A stretch of DNA of 64,000 nucleotides from an uncultured Ruminococcus sp. (GCA_945868475.1 CAMBLM010000006.1:62001-126000), one strand, 5' to 3'; numbered from the stretch's first letter, positions 1 to 8,843 are shown. The notes: a model not told the origin generated them from the sequence alone. Made by a program: numbers and translations.

Positions 1-1
1 G

Positions 2-991
2 CTTCTTTTTGCAGGACTTATTATAAAGGACAAGGTCTATATCGGCGCGCCGAACAATGTTATCATAAACGGCATTGCAGGTGTGAACGTTGCCGCATTT
101 ATGCTTAGGCTTCTTATCAAAAACACAGTTTCTCTCCTTGATAAAGCAGAACAGGCAGCCGATGAAACAAAGGGACTTCTCGGTCAGGTACAGCAGAAAA
201 TGGACGAAAGCACCGCCCTCGGAGAGCGACAGGCAGATATTATGCATAAGGTTTCCGCTATCGCTTCGGCCCTCGGCGAATCAACTTCGTCTATGCTCGA
301 TATTTCAAGCAGACTTACTGCCGCTTCCGAAGAGCAGGCAAGCACCGTTGCGGATATCCTTTCCAACGTTGAAAGCTTCGCAGAAGAATCGGAACGCTGC
401 CTTAACGAAGCGGAATCCGCTGCCGAAGCCGCAGGCGAAAGTGCCGAAAAGCTCGATGAAAGCAACCGCAATATGCAGCAGATGGTAAAGACGATGGAGG
501 AAATAAGCGAATCATCGAACAAGATCAGCAGCATAATAAAGACTATCGAAGATATCTCGTTCCAGACGAATATCCTCGCCCTCAATGCAGCCGTTGAAGC
601 CGCAAGAGCAGGCGCAGCAGGAAAAGGTTTCGCAGTCGTTGCCGATGAAGTCCGCAACCTTGCCAACAAGAGTGCCGAAGCCGCAAAGAACACCACAACG
701 CTTATCAACGAATCCATCAGCGCAGTATCAAACGGCACGGAATTCGCAAGAACCGCCGCAGAACACATGGAAAGCATCATTGAATCCTCGCAGCGCAGTG
801 AGAGCCACGCAAGAAAGATCACAGAACTCACCGAATCGCAGAGAAACTCTGTTGATGACATAAAGGCAAGAATAGCCGCCGTATCCGATGTTATCACGCA
901 GAACACCGAAACTGCTTCGGAAAACACCGAGATCGCACGTTCAGTAAACGTAGAGATCGAAAAGATGAATGTTCTTGTTTCGGACAAGTAA
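2..991 (+). CDS. Methyl-accepting chemotaxis protein, C-terminal part (5' end outside window)
   Basis: Chemoreceptor signalling domain that would control CheA/CheW. The reading frame is open from base 2, so the gene starts upstream of the window. An internal GTG at 83 (V-N-V-A-A-F) is not needed as a start. The first ~45 residues are hydrophobic and could be the end of a membrane segment. The rest is Ala/Glu-rich coiled coil with the conserved hairpin tip ([20 protein letters not shown], then [13 protein letters not shown]). No ligand-binding domain is visible, so the signal is unknown. The stop lies 2 bases before an intergenic repeat tag. Confidence 0.93.
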   Translation, partial: LLFAGLIIKDKVYIGAPNNVIINGIAGVNVAAFMLRLLIKNTVSLLDKAEQAADETKGLLGQVQQKMDESTALGERQADIMHKVSAIASALGESTSSMLDISSRLTAASEEQASTVADILSNVESFAEESERCLNEAESAAEAAGESAEKLDESNRNMQQMVKTMEEISESSNKISSIIKTIEDISFQTNILALNAAVEAARAGAAGKGFAVVADEVRNLANKSAEAAKNTTTLINESISAVSNGTEFARTAAEHMESIIESSQRSESHARKITELTESQRNSVDDIKARIAAVSDVITQNTETASENTEIARSVNVEIEKMNVLVSDK

Positions 992-1262
992 GTTAATGCG
1001 TAATTCGTAATGTTAAATTCGGTATTTTAACCAAAACCTCTGTAGAGGACGGGTTGCCCGTCCCACGCCGCAAGGCATTATAAAACAAACGAACGCCCTT
1101 GTTTTTATCTGATAAAAGGATAAAACAAGGGCGCTTTTGTTATTGTGATAAACCCTATAAAAATATAAATTGAAAATCGCTGTCGCGATTCGGAACAGCG
1201 ACCCGTCCCTACGAAATTCAGGTGTCCCGTGACAAGATGCGGAATTACCGCGAAGAAAAATT
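992..1262. repeat. Modular intergenic repeat, copy C1
   Basis: A heptad tag (TAATGCG, TAATTCG units, ~994-1012) is followed by a GAGGACGGGTTGCCCGTCCC palindrome (~1045-1064), a CGCCGCAAGGC stretch and a hairpin (1094-1134; arms CGCCCTTGTTTT and AAAACAAGGGCG). After that come a remnant AATCGCTGTCGCGATTC palindrome (~1173-1191) and ACCCGTCCCTAC (~1201-1212). The right-hand tag is missing. The hairpin probably terminates the upstream chemoreceptor gene. Confidence 0.75.
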
Positions 1263-1279
1263 TTATTATAATAAACCTC

Positions 1280-1326
1280 AAACGGTACAGTTTCGATATA
1301 ATCAACTCGGACTGTACCGTTTTTTA
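1280..1326 (+). terminator. Rho-independent terminator
   Basis: The arms ACGGTACAGT (1282-1291) and ACTGTACCGT (1311-1320) pair perfectly and are followed by a T run. It sits upstream of the DUF3343 gene and isolates it from the chemoreceptor. Confidence 0.75.
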
Positions 1327-1444
1327 TCTTTGAAGATAAGCGAAACTCATTTTGCCCATTGATTGAAAAAACATTAACAAAAATTTCTTCCGCGCATATA
1401 ATAAACCAAACGCATAAAAATTGCGTTTCGGAAAGAGAGGAGCT

Positions 1445-1663
1445 ATGGAAAGATATATCTTCGCTTTTCCGTCCGTTACTATTGCGATAAAGGCTCAGGC
1501 CGTTCTGCGCCGCAAAGGCATTTCTGCCGATGTTATCCGCACCCCGAAGTCGCTCGCTGTCGGCTGCGGCTACAGCGTTTCGGCCGCGGCTGACCCCGGA
1601 GTAGTTGCAGAGCTGCTCGAGGCAGAGGGGATCACTCCGCGCGCTATCGGCAAGCCAAGATAA
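1445..1663 (+). CDS. DUF3343 family small protein (putative Se/S carrier)
   Basis: Short (72 residues) alpha/beta protein starting M-E-R-Y-I-F. It contains a Cys in AVGCGYSV, typical of the DUF3343 family, which recurs beside cysteine desulfurase-like enzymes and selenium-handling genes. I chose ATG 1445 because GAGAGGAG lies just upstream; an in-frame TTG at 1421 would put that ribosome binding site inside the gene. The next gene, 104 bases on, is a cysteine desulfurase family enzyme on the same strand, which fits sulfur or selenium delivery. No selD, yedE or yedF gene is in this window, so the exact role is not settled. Confidence 0.75.
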   Translation: MERYIFAFPSVTIAIKAQAVLRRKGISADVIRTPKSLAVGCGYSVSAAADPGVVAELLEAEGITPRAIGKPR

Positions 1664-1698
1664 ACACTGATTTTTCCGGAATTTTTCTTAGATAAAAC

Positions 1699-1725
1699 GG
1701 GCGGAAAGAATTCTGTTTTCCGCCC
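1699..1725 (+). terminator. Intercistronic hairpin (possible attenuator)
   Basis: The arms GGGCGGAAA and TTTCCGCCC pair perfectly between the DUF3343 gene and the desulfurase gene. There is no strong T run, so it may be a processing or stability structure rather than a terminator. Confidence 0.45.
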
Positions 1726-1767
1726 CCGTTTCGGAAAAGGACATAACAGAAAGGAACGTGCCATATA

Positions 1768-2892
1768 ATGATAAACTTTGACAATTCGGCGACGACCTTT
1801 CCGAAGCCTTATCCCGTTCGCAGGGCCGTAAATGAAGCTCTGACGCGCTATGGCGGCAACCCCGGCAGGAGCGGTCACGAACTTTCGATAAAGACCGCCG
1901 AGGCTGTTTATGCTGCCCGTAAAAAGGCGGCTGACTTTTTCGGTGCGCAGACGGAAAATGTCGTTTTCACCTCAAACTGCACTCACGCCCTCAATCTTGC
2001 GATAAAAGGCGTTATGAACGGCGAGGGGCATATCATTATCTCAAACCTTGAACACAACTCTGCGGCGCGTCCCGTTTATGCTTTGAGCAAGCACGGCTGT
2101 ACATTCGATATTGCTGATGCGACCGCCGATGATGACACTGTTGCCGCCAACTTCGAGCGGCTGATAAGACCAAGCACAAAAGCGATCGTCTGCACCCTCG
2201 GCAGTAACGTCACAGGCAGGATAACGCCTTACAAAAAGCTCGGAGAGATATGCAGGCGGCATAACATCTGCTTTATTGCAGACGGTGCGCAGGCTTGCGG
2301 AGTGCTTGACATAAAGCTTCCGGACGGGATAAACATTCTCTGCACGGCAGGGCATAAGTCGCTATACGGACCATCGGGAACGGGTCTGCTCATCTCGGAC
2401 GGAAAGTTCCCGATAACTCCGCTTATGGAGGGCGGCACGGGGAGCACCTCGCTTGAACTTGCTCAGCCCGATTTTCTCCCCGACAGCCTTGAAAGCGGAA
2501 CTGTCAACACAATGGGCATAATCGGACTTTGCGCAGGGATAGGTTTTGTATCGGCGAACGGCGTTGAAAGGATCTTTGCCCATGAAACCGAGCTGTGCCG
2601 TCAGCTTATCGATGGGCTAAGACCGTTTGAAAGGGTGAAAATATACCGCGGCAAGGGCGCGTATCTCCCGATCGTTTCGTTCAATGTTGACGGAATGACC
2701 TCGAATGAGCTTGCAACGGAGCTGAGCAGACGTGGATTTGCACTTCGCGGAGGGCTTCACTGTTCGGGGCTTGCCCATAAAGCTATCGGAACAGCACCCG
2801 AGGGAACGGTACGCTTTTCACCGTCCGTTTTCAGCACCCCCCAGCAGGTAAGGCTGCTTATCGGAGAGATCGGTTCAATGCGTAATTCGTAA
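1768..2892 (+). CDS. Cysteine desulfurase family protein (class V aminotransferase fold)
   Basis: PLP-dependent enzyme of 374 residues expected to take sulfur (or selenium) from cysteine and leave alanine. It begins INFDNSATTFPKP, as in the NifS-like family. HALNLAIKG and the PLP lysine in TAGHKSLYGPSGTG (~residues 190-204) are present, as is a candidate catalytic Cys in GGLHCSGLAHKA (~331-342). The ATG has AGAAAGGAA upstream. It follows a DUF3343 gene, a pairing known from selenium-related loci. The last four residues before the stop (M-R-N-S) are encoded by the heptad tag of repeat copy C2, so the tail is repeat-derived. Confidence 0.88.
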   Translation: MINFDNSATTFPKPYPVRRAVNEALTRYGGNPGRSGHELSIKTAEAVYAARKKAADFFGAQTENVVFTSNCTHALNLAIKGVMNGEGHIIISNLEHNSAARPVYALSKHGCTFDIADATADDDTVAANFERLIRPSTKAIVCTLGSNVTGRITPYKKLGEICRRHNICFIADGAQACGVLDIKLPDGINILCTAGHKSLYGPSGTGLLISDGKFPITPLMEGGTGSTSLELAQPDFLPDSLESGTVNTMGIIGLCAGIGFVSANGVERIFAHETELCRQLIDGLRPFERVKIYRGKGAYLPIVSFNVDGMTSNELATELSRRGFALRGGLHCSGLAHKAIGTAPEGTVRFSPSVFSTPQQVRLLIGEIGSMRNS

Positions 2893-3294
2893 TGCGTAAT
2901 TATTTATATTCCGTTAGTTTGCAATGAAAATCGTAGGGGCGGATCCCATATCCGCCCTTTGCCCCCATTGTCGATTTATACCCCACAAATACTGCAGGGA
3001 ACAGGTCGCTGTCCCGAATCGCGACAGCGATTTTCACCGTCAAAATACCATGAATAAAAAATAAGCCTGTTTTCAAAGGTTTCCCTTGAAAACAGGCTTA
3101 TTCGTTTATTTCATAAACGCCTTGCGGCGTGGGACGGGAAACCCGTCCCCTACAATATTTTTGTCCGTTTTTACGCCAAAATTCAGCAATTGGTCGGACA
3201 GATATAGAATCCGCCCCCTACAGAAATTCGGTTCCCACAGTGAATTTGCGGAGCAAAATAATTACAAATTACGCATTACGAATTACGCATTGAT
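2878..3294. repeat. Modular intergenic repeat, copy C2
   Basis: A left heptad tag (2878-2900) overlaps the end and stop of the desulfurase gene. Next come a GTAGGGGCGGATCCCATATC unit (~2934), an AATCGCGACAGCGATT palindrome (~3016) and a perfect 17-bp hairpin (3060-3076 with 3086-3102, AAGCCTGTTTTCAA arms). The right half has GACGGGAAACCCGTCCCC (~3131), a decayed GGACAGATATAGAATCCGCC unit (~3194) and an inverted tag (3259-3292) abutting the metH stop. It forms a terminator island between two convergent genes. Confidence 0.85.
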
Positions 3295-5681
3295 TAACCG
3301 TATATCCTCTTAGCCACATCAACGGTTTCCTTTGCGTCCTTTGCATAGAAATCCGCACCGATGCTCTCGGCATATTCGGGCGTGAGTACCGCGCCGCCGA
3401 CTACTACCTTGCAGTCGGGATACTGCTCACGCAGAAGCTTTACCGTTGCTTCCATCGAGCAGAGCGTTGTTGTCATAAGTGCCGAAAGTCCGACAAGCTT
3501 TACCTTGTTTTCGATAGCCGCATCGACAACCGCCTGATAATCAACATCACGTCCGAGGTCGATCACCTCATATCCGTAGTTTTCGAGCAGAACTTTTACA
3601 ATGTTCTTTCCGATGTCGTGGATATCGCCCTTAACAGTCGCAAGAACTACCTTACCCTTTACAACGGGAGCAGAGTTGTTCATTATCATATTGTTTCGGA
3701 TAACTTCAAACGCCGCCTGCGCAACGCCTGCGGACATTATGAGCTGGGGCAGGAAGATTATACCCTTTTCAAAGTCCTCGCCGATCTTGTCGAGCGCAGG
3801 AATAAGAATATTATCGACGATCTCCATCGAATTTGTCGTCTGGAGAAGCTCTTCCGTGACCTTTGCGCCCTCGGCTTTGAGTCCGTTCTTTACGCAGTAC
3901 ATAAGATCGTGCGTTTCTCCGCCTGCGGCTTTCGGAATGGGGCTTGGCGGAGTCTTTTCGCCTGCATAAGCGGCTATGAACTCGACCGAGTTCACATCTA
4001 TCGCGGTGAGAAGACGGTAAGCGCGGACTGCACCGGTCATTGAAGCCACATTCGGGTTCATTATCGGCAGGTCAAGTCCGTTCGTAAGGCACATCTGCAG
4101 GAAGTTGCAGTTGATAAGCTCACGGTTCGGCAGACCGAACGAGATATTTGAAACACCAAGCACGGTTTTAAGTCCAAGCTCGGTCTTAACTCTATGCAAA
4201 GCTTCGACAGTTTTCATAACGTTAGCCTGCTCTGCCGAAGCGGTAAGTGTCAGACAGTCGATGAAGATATCCTTTTTGGGAATACCCATTTCGACAGCCT
4301 TGTTCATAATTCTCTCGGCTATTTCAAAACGCTTTTCGGCGGTTTTCGGGATACCATCTTCATCAAGTGTAAGTCCTACAACTGCCGCGCCGTATTTTTT
4401 TACGATAGGGAGAATTTTCTCCATTGAGCCTGCCTCGCCGTTTACGGAGTTGACGATAGCCTTGCCGTTGCAAACACGGAGAGCGGCTTCGATAACTTCG
4501 GGAATGGTCGAGTCGATCTGTAACGGCAGGTCGGTAACGCCCTGAAGAGCCTTTACAGTGCGAACCATCATTGCCTTTTCATCAATTTCGGGCAAGCCTA
4601 CGTTTACGTCAAGTATCTCCGCCCCTGCCTGCGACTGCTCGATGGCCTGACCGAGGATATAGTCGATATCGCCCTTGCGGAGAGCTTCTTTGAAAAGCTT
4701 TTTGCCCGTTGGGTTGATGCGCTCGCCGATTATTCTCGGCTGGTTTATAACGACTACTTTTTCGGCGGAGCAGACAGCGGCTTCGCACATAGGTGTATTT
4801 TTCTCATATTTGAGCGGTTCAAGTGCCTTTTTCAGCGCACGGATATAGTCGGGATTCGTTCCGCAGCAGCCGCCCGTAAGCTTTATGCCGTACCTGACAA
4901 GCTTTGCGGCACTCTCGGCAAATTCTTCGGGAGTAACGTCATATTCATTCGTTACGGGGTTCGGAAGTCCTGCGTTCGGCTTTGCAACTATCGGGAGCTT
5001 TGTCCACTTGGAAAGTTCCTCGATAACGGGGGCAAATTCACGGGGGCCGAGCGAGCAGTTCACACCGATAGCGTCTGCGCCCAGACCCTCAAGCGTGAGA
5101 GCCATTGCGCCGACGGAACAGCCCGTAAATGTGCGGAGATTCTGCTCGAATGTCATTGTCACGATAACGGGGAGGTCGGTGTTTTCCTTTGCGGCGAGGA
5201 GTGCGGCTTTTGCTTCGTAAAGGTCGGTCATCGTTTCGATAACGACAACATCGGCGTCCTTTCCTGCGAGCATTTCCTCCTTGAAATAGTCATAGGCTTC
5301 CTCAAATTTGAGAGTTCCTGTCGGTTCAAGAAGCTGACCGATAGGGCCTACATCGAGCGCAACAAGAGCCTTGTCCTCTGCGGCTTTGCGAGCATTTTCT
5401 ATAGCCGCCGAGATAAGCTCGTCAACGGTCTTTCCCTTTTCAGCCATTTTATATGAGTTCGCACCGAAAGTATTCGCATAAACTATCTGCGATCCTGCAT
5501 CAACATAAGCCTTATGCACCGAGGTTATCAGCTCGGGCTGGTTGAGGTTCAGAAGCTCGGGAACTTCGCCCGTTTTAAGTCCGCTCTTTTGCAGCATAGT
5601 TCCCATGCCGCCGTCAAGAAATACGAACTCATTTTCTTCCAAAAGTTTATAAAAGCGTTCTTTTTTATTCAATATGTACAC
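3294..5681 (-). CDS. metH: Cobalamin-dependent methionine synthase without activation domain
   Basis: Transfers the methyl group from methyltetrahydrofolate to homocysteine through methylcobalamin. Domains in order: homocysteine/zinc barrel (~1-300, with FLDGGMGTMLQ, VNCSLGP and the zinc pair GGCCGT), pterin-binding barrel (~315-580, IIGERINPTGKK, NVASMTGAVRAY), helical cap (~590-690) and B12-binding domain (~690-795, DIHDIGKNIVKVLL with the cobalt-ligand His). At 795 residues it lacks the C-terminal AdoMet reactivation domain of ~1200-residue MetH. A separate activation-domain gene lies directly upstream and overlaps it by 13 bases, so the enzyme is split across two genes. Confidence 0.95.
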   Translation of the reverse strand: MYILNKKERFYKLLEENEFVFLDGGMGTMLQKSGLKTGEVPELLNLNQPELITSVHKAYVDAGSQIVYANTFGANSYKMAEKGKTVDELISAAIENARKAAEDKALVALDVGPIGQLLEPTGTLKFEEAYDYFKEEMLAGKDADVVVIETMTDLYEAKAALLAAKENTDLPVIVTMTFEQNLRTFTGCSVGAMALTLEGLGADAIGVNCSLGPREFAPVIEELSKWTKLPIVAKPNAGLPNPVTNEYDVTPEEFAESAAKLVRYGIKLTGGCCGTNPDYIRALKKALEPLKYEKNTPMCEAAVCSAEKVVVINQPRIIGERINPTGKKLFKEALRKGDIDYILGQAIEQSQAGAEILDVNVGLPEIDEKAMMVRTVKALQGVTDLPLQIDSTIPEVIEAALRVCNGKAIVNSVNGEAGSMEKILPIVKKYGAAVVGLTLDEDGIPKTAEKRFEIAERIMNKAVEMGIPKKDIFIDCLTLTASAEQANVMKTVEALHRVKTELGLKTVLGVSNISFGLPNRELINCNFLQMCLTNGLDLPIMNPNVASMTGAVRAYRLLTAIDVNSVEFIAAYAGEKTPPSPIPKAAGGETHDLMYCVKNGLKAEGAKVTEELLQTTNSMEIVDNILIPALDKIGEDFEKGIIFLPQLIMSAGVAQAAFEVIRNNMIMNNSAPVVKGKVVLATVKGDIHDIGKNIVKVLLENYGYEVIDLGRDVDYQAVVDAAIENKVKLVGLSALMTTTLCSMEATVKLLREQYPDCKVVVGGAVLTPEYAESIGADFYAKDAKETVDVAKRIYG

Positions 5682-6352
5682 CTGCTTCCATTTTTGCGGT
5701 AGGTGCAGCGATCCCTCATTGAGCAGACAGCGCAGCCTCTCCTTTTTTTCTCTATTGGTTCTTTCGACAGTCCTATCACCGCCGTTACGGACTTTCTCGG
5801 TATCATTATGAAGCTTTCACTCACGTTCAAGCCTATTTCGCGGGAAGCGTTCACGGCATCGACAAACTTTTTCTGACAGTCTATCGGCATATCGCCGTAG
5901 CCCGGGGAAAATCTCCACGTCATATTCATTTCGGGAAAGCTTTCCCTTATGACTTCCTCAGCCTTGTTGCAGACCTGCTCGATAGCACAGCCTGCCATTG
6001 CGTCGATCACGACAGCCGAAGCCATATCGGAAACCTGCTCGGTTCGGATAAGCCTGTCCACATCTCCGCCGACAGTCGCCGCAAGCAGCACGGCTTTTTC
6101 GCAGGACGCAAGGTGACGGCTTATGTCTTTTCCCGAAAGCACAAGCTCCGAAGCGGCTAAAGCCACTTCATCGTCGGTCATATTTTCAATATCAAAAACC
6201 CGGAACGTGAATTTTCCGTGCGCCGCCGAAAGAAGCTTTTTTTCGCAGTTATCCATAAGTGCCGATAGATTCTCATCGGGCGTACTTCCCCCTGCGGCGA
6301 GGTATCTCAGTGCTTCTGCACGGCTGATAGGTTCGATTTTTACCGTATTCAT
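5669..6352 (-). CDS. Methionine synthase activation-domain protein (stand-alone)
   Basis: Separate 227-residue version of the MetH reactivation domain, which binds AdoMet and remethylates oxidised cobalamin. RFSPGYGDMPI (~146-156) matches the AdoMet-binding RxxxGY motif, and SFIMIPRKSVTAVIG follows. The C-terminus is Cys-rich (CAVCSMRDRCTYRKNGSRC), a tail often seen in the clostridial stand-alone form that might bind a metal. The gene is translated first and overlaps metH, so the two proteins are probably made together. Confidence 0.9.
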   Translation of the reverse strand: MNTVKIEPISRAEALRYLAAGGSTPDENLSALMDNCEKKLLSAAHGKFTFRVFDIENMTDDEVALAASELVLSGKDISRHLASCEKAVLLAATVGGDVDRLIRTEQVSDMASAVVIDAMAGCAIEQVCNKAEEVIRESFPEMNMTWRFSPGYGDMPIDCQKKFVDAVNASREIGLNVSESFIMIPRKSVTAVIGLSKEPIEKKRRGCAVCSMRDRCTYRKNGSRCTY

Positions 6353-6369
6353 TTTCTTTTTCCTTATTC

Positions 6370-6411
6370 AGCAAGCACAGAGTTAATACAGACTTATCCT
6401 ATGTGCTTGCT
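6370..6411. other. Inverted repeat upstream of the methionine synthase pair
   Basis: AGCAAGCACA (6370-6379) and TGTGCTTGCT (6402-6411) are perfect inverted arms separated by 22 bases. They lie 18 bases before the start of the activation-domain gene. It could be an operator or leader hairpin. I see no cobalamin or SAM riboswitch core here. Confidence 0.4.
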
Positions 6412-6431
6412 TGGTATAAAATTAACAGAGC

Positions 6432-6500
6432 GAAATGCCCAATATAATAAGCGGAAAATGCCGATCAAAACGCTTTTTGCAGCAATGACCGGCTTTTCCG
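6432..6500 (-). terminator. Possible terminator of the isomerase-like gene
   Basis: The arms CGGAAAATGCCG and CGGCTTTTCCG lie just downstream of the stop, read on the minus strand, and pair with one bulge. The following T tract is weak. Confidence 0.4.
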
Positions 6501-6508
6501 AAAAATTT

Positions 6509-7990
6509 TTATGCGAACGGATTCTCCGTCTTGTAAAGCATACCCTTTGGCTGATTGAAACCAACGCTCTGCACGCCGAGGTAACGGAAAACGTTGAAAA
6601 GTGCCTTTCCGTTGTGTGCGAACGTTACTGCGCCGTGGTGAGGGAATCTGCCCTCGATGAGAACATGACGATAGAATCGACCCATTTCCTTTATTGCGAA
6701 AATTCCTATGCCGCCGAATGAACGCGTTGCAACGGGGAGAATCTCACCCTCGGCAACATAAGCTTTAAGCTCTGCATCGGCGTTGCTCTGGAGGCGGAAG
6801 AACGTGATCTCGGACGGAGCGATATCGCCTTCGAGAGTACCTCTTGTGATATCGGGTTCTTTGTCGGGTTCAAGTCCGCGGTGCATAATGAGCTGGTACT
6901 TCATTTCCTTTGAGGAAAGCTTTTCTGCGGCTGTGTTTCCGCAGTGGAAGCCCATAAACGTATCTGTAAGGGAATAGTCGAATCTGCCCTTTATCTCGTC
7001 ATTGTAAAGGTCGGCAGGAACAGTGTTGTTGATATCGAGAAGAGTTACAACATCGTCCGAAACACACTGACCGATGAACTCGCTCACTGCGCCGTAGATG
7101 TCAACCTCGCAGGCACAAGGGATACCCTTTGCGGTAAGGCGGCTGTTGACATAGCATGGCACAAAGCCGAACTGCGTCTGGAACGCAGGCCAGCACTTGT
7201 TTGCGAATACGACATATTCTCTTGAACCCTTGTGAGCATCTGCCCAGTCGAGAAGAGTTATCTCAAACTGCGCAAGCTTCGGCAGAATCCCCGGCATTTT
7301 GTTGCCTGCGCCAAGCTCGCTTTCCATTTCCTTTACAACGCCGTCGATGCGGGCATCGCCTGCGTGTTCGTTGAAAGCGGCAAAAAGGTCAAGCTCGGAG
7401 TTTTCTTCAATCTCAACGCCGAGGTCATAAAGTCTTGCGATAGGTGCGTTGCAGGCAAGGAAGTCCTGCGGACGCGGACCGAATGTGATGACTTTAAGGC
7501 TTGCAAGTCCGAGTACGGTTCTTGCAACGGGGATAAAGTCAGCGATCATATCCGCAACTTCGTAAGGGTTTCCGACGGGATATTCGGGTATGTAAGCCTT
7601 GACATTGCGAAGTCCGAGGTTATAGCTTGCGTTGAGCATACCGCAGAAAGCATCGCCTCTGCCGTCAACGAGGTTGTCGCCGAATTCTTCTGCTGCCGCT
7701 GCGAACATAACAGGCAGACCGAACTTCTTCGCAAGGAGAGTTTCAGCCGTTTCAGGGCCGAAGTTTCCGAGATAGACCACAAGTGCGTTCACACCTGCTT
7801 TTTTGAGATCATCAAGGGCGCAGAGCATATCGTTTTCATTCTCAACAGTTACAGGACATTCGTAAATGTCGATGTTCTTTTCTTTGCAAGCCTTGACAAC
7901 GTTGCTTCTTCTTGAAGCGGAGAGAGATTTCGGGAAACAGTCACGGCTCACAGCCGCGATCCCCAACTTTACTGCGGGCATATTCTTCAT
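6509..7990 (-). CDS. L-fucose/L-arabinose isomerase family protein
   Basis: 493-residue protein of the fucose/arabinose isomerase fold, enzymes that interconvert aldoses and ketoses with a divalent metal. Visible features are an N-terminal Rossmann-like region (KLGIAAVSRDCFPKSLS, ALVVYLGNFGPET), NKCWPAFQTQFGFVPCYVNS around ~265-285, CEVDIYGAVSEF (acidic residue of the metal site) and DTFMGFHCGNTA (His). The actual sugar cannot be assigned from sequence alone. AAAGGA lies 12 bases before ATG 7990. The gene stands alone between a lipoprotein gene and the methionine synthase pair. Confidence 0.82.
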   Translation of the reverse strand: MKNMPAVKLGIAAVSRDCFPKSLSASRRSNVVKACKEKNIDIYECPVTVENENDMLCALDDLKKAGVNALVVYLGNFGPETAETLLAKKFGLPVMFAAAAEEFGDNLVDGRGDAFCGMLNASYNLGLRNVKAYIPEYPVGNPYEVADMIADFIPVARTVLGLASLKVITFGPRPQDFLACNAPIARLYDLGVEIEENSELDLFAAFNEHAGDARIDGVVKEMESELGAGNKMPGILPKLAQFEITLLDWADAHKGSREYVVFANKCWPAFQTQFGFVPCYVNSRLTAKGIPCACEVDIYGAVSEFIGQCVSDDVVTLLDINNTVPADLYNDEIKGRFDYSLTDTFMGFHCGNTAAEKLSSKEMKYQLIMHRGLEPDKEPDITRGTLEGDIAPSEITFFRLQSNADAELKAYVAEGEILPVATRSFGGIGIFAIKEMGRFYRHVLIEGRFPHHGAVTFAHNGKALFNVFRYLGVQSVGFNQPKGMLYKTENPFA

Positions 7991-8007
7991 AACATTTTCG
8001 TCCTTTC

Positions 8008-8036
8008 AAAAAAAGCGGCACAGTCCCCTGCACCGC
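8008..8036 (-). terminator. Rho-independent terminator of the lipoprotein gene
   Basis: On the minus strand a 9-bp stem with two G-T pairs (GCGGTGCAG / CTGTGCCGC) closes a GGGA loop and is followed by seven T. It separates the lipoprotein gene from the isomerase-like gene. Confidence 0.85.
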
Positions 8037-8064
8037 CGTTTATTACAATTATTATGCGTTGGGA

Positions 8065-8733
8065 TCACTTGGTTTCGGGTGTCGAGATAGCAACTTCGCC
8101 CTTGACATCCTTTTCGGTAAGCTCGATCTTGAATTCGGTAGCATAGTAACCTGCAACATCGTTGACCGTATCATAAGTGAGCGTCATCGAGAACACGAGG
8201 TCATAGCTGCTTGCGGATATCTTCTGGCTGTAAACAAGCTCCATATCGATATCTTCCGTGCCGACAAGCGTTCCGCCTGCAACAGAACCCTCGTCAACGC
8301 AGTGCTTGCTGACAAGCTCGGCTGTCTTTTTGTCGAAATAATCCTGAGCGGCTGTTCTGTCGAGCAGACAGTGGACTTCCTCACTGTAGCCTTTGAGATA
8401 GATCTCATCGTCGCCCTTTTTCGTCTTGAAATTATATGTAATGATCGAATCATCGGAGTAGTAATACTGATCTTCCGCAGGAACAAGGGCCGAAACCTCA
8501 GCATTGAGGTCTGTATCGGGATTGATGCTCCAGATAGTAGTATCATCGTCCCAGTAAAGCTCCACACCGTCAGGCTGCATCGAAACTATCTTCGTAAGGG
8601 GCATACCGAGCTTTATTTTCGTTAAAATGCCGCTGTATGCCGAATCTTCCGCTGCTTCTTCACTTCCGCAGCCGGCAAGGAGCATAACGCAGGTCATAAG
8701 AGAAAGCAATACCGACAGAATTCTTTTCATCAT
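8065..8733 (-). CDS. Lipoprotein of unknown function
   Basis: About 222 residues. The N-terminus is a lipoprotein signal (M-M-K-R then a hydrophobic run, lipobox LLAGC, Cys ~20), so the protein should be anchored outside the membrane. After the Cys comes an acidic linker and then GILTKIKLGMPLTKIVSMQP, which resembles the start of small BamE/SmpA-like domains, though this is only a resemblance. I chose the ATG at 8733 because AAGGGA lies about 10 bases upstream; the 14 extra in-frame codons upstream would cover that site. It diverges from the mannosylglucose phosphorylase gene across a region with two AAACGTTT operators. Confidence 0.7.
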   Translation of the reverse strand: MMKRILSVLLSLMTCVMLLAGCGSEEAAEDSAYSGILTKIKLGMPLTKIVSMQPDGVELYWDDDTTIWSINPDTDLNAEVSALVPAEDQYYYSDDSIITYNFKTKKGDDEIYLKGYSEEVHCLLDRTAAQDYFDKKTAELVSKHCVDEGSVAGGTLVGTEDIDMELVYSQKISASSYDLVFSMTLTYDTVNDVAGYYATEFKIELTEKDVKGEVAISTPETK

Positions 8734-8792
8734 CTTCAACCGTCCCTTTATCATTAAGAATAGTGCAGAGTGCATTGTTTAAACTGCACAAT

Positions 8793-8843
8793 AAAACGTT
8801 TAAGAGATACAAGGATGCGAAAAAACTTCGTGTAAACGTTTAA
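8793..8843. promoter_or_regulatory. Paired LacI-family-like operators (AAACGTTT)
   Basis: Two palindromes with a central CG, AAACGTTT at 8794-8801 and TAAACGTTTA at 8833-8842, have centres 40 bases apart, close to four helical turns. They lie between the divergent lipoprotein and mannosylglucose phosphorylase genes. LacI/GalR-family and CcpA sites have this kind of symmetry. No such regulator gene is in the window. Confidence 0.55.

Noticed and set aside
184-987. Long minus-strand open frame opposite the first chemoreceptor
   Set aside because: Ser/Ala-rich mirror of a coiled-coil coding region with no ribosome binding site; the plus-strand chemoreceptor explains it.
992-3294. Repeated tags and palindromes considered as a CRISPR array
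   Set aside because: Units are not evenly spaced, have no unique spacers, occur at many separate sites, and no cas genes are present.
3086-3313. 75-codon plus-strand frame in the desulfurase-metH gap
   Set aside because: Lies entirely within modular repeat C2 and encodes only repeat-derived sequence (N-P-S-P-T, L-R-I-T-N-Y).
6353-6508. Cobalamin or SAM riboswitch upstream of the methionine synthase pair
   Set aside because: Only a 10-bp inverted repeat is visible; no B12-box or SAM core, and the gap is too short for a cobalamin riboswitch.
7232-7915. 227-codon plus-strand frame opposite the isomerase-like gene
   Set aside because: No ribosome binding site and no family features; the minus-strand isomerase-like gene is clear.
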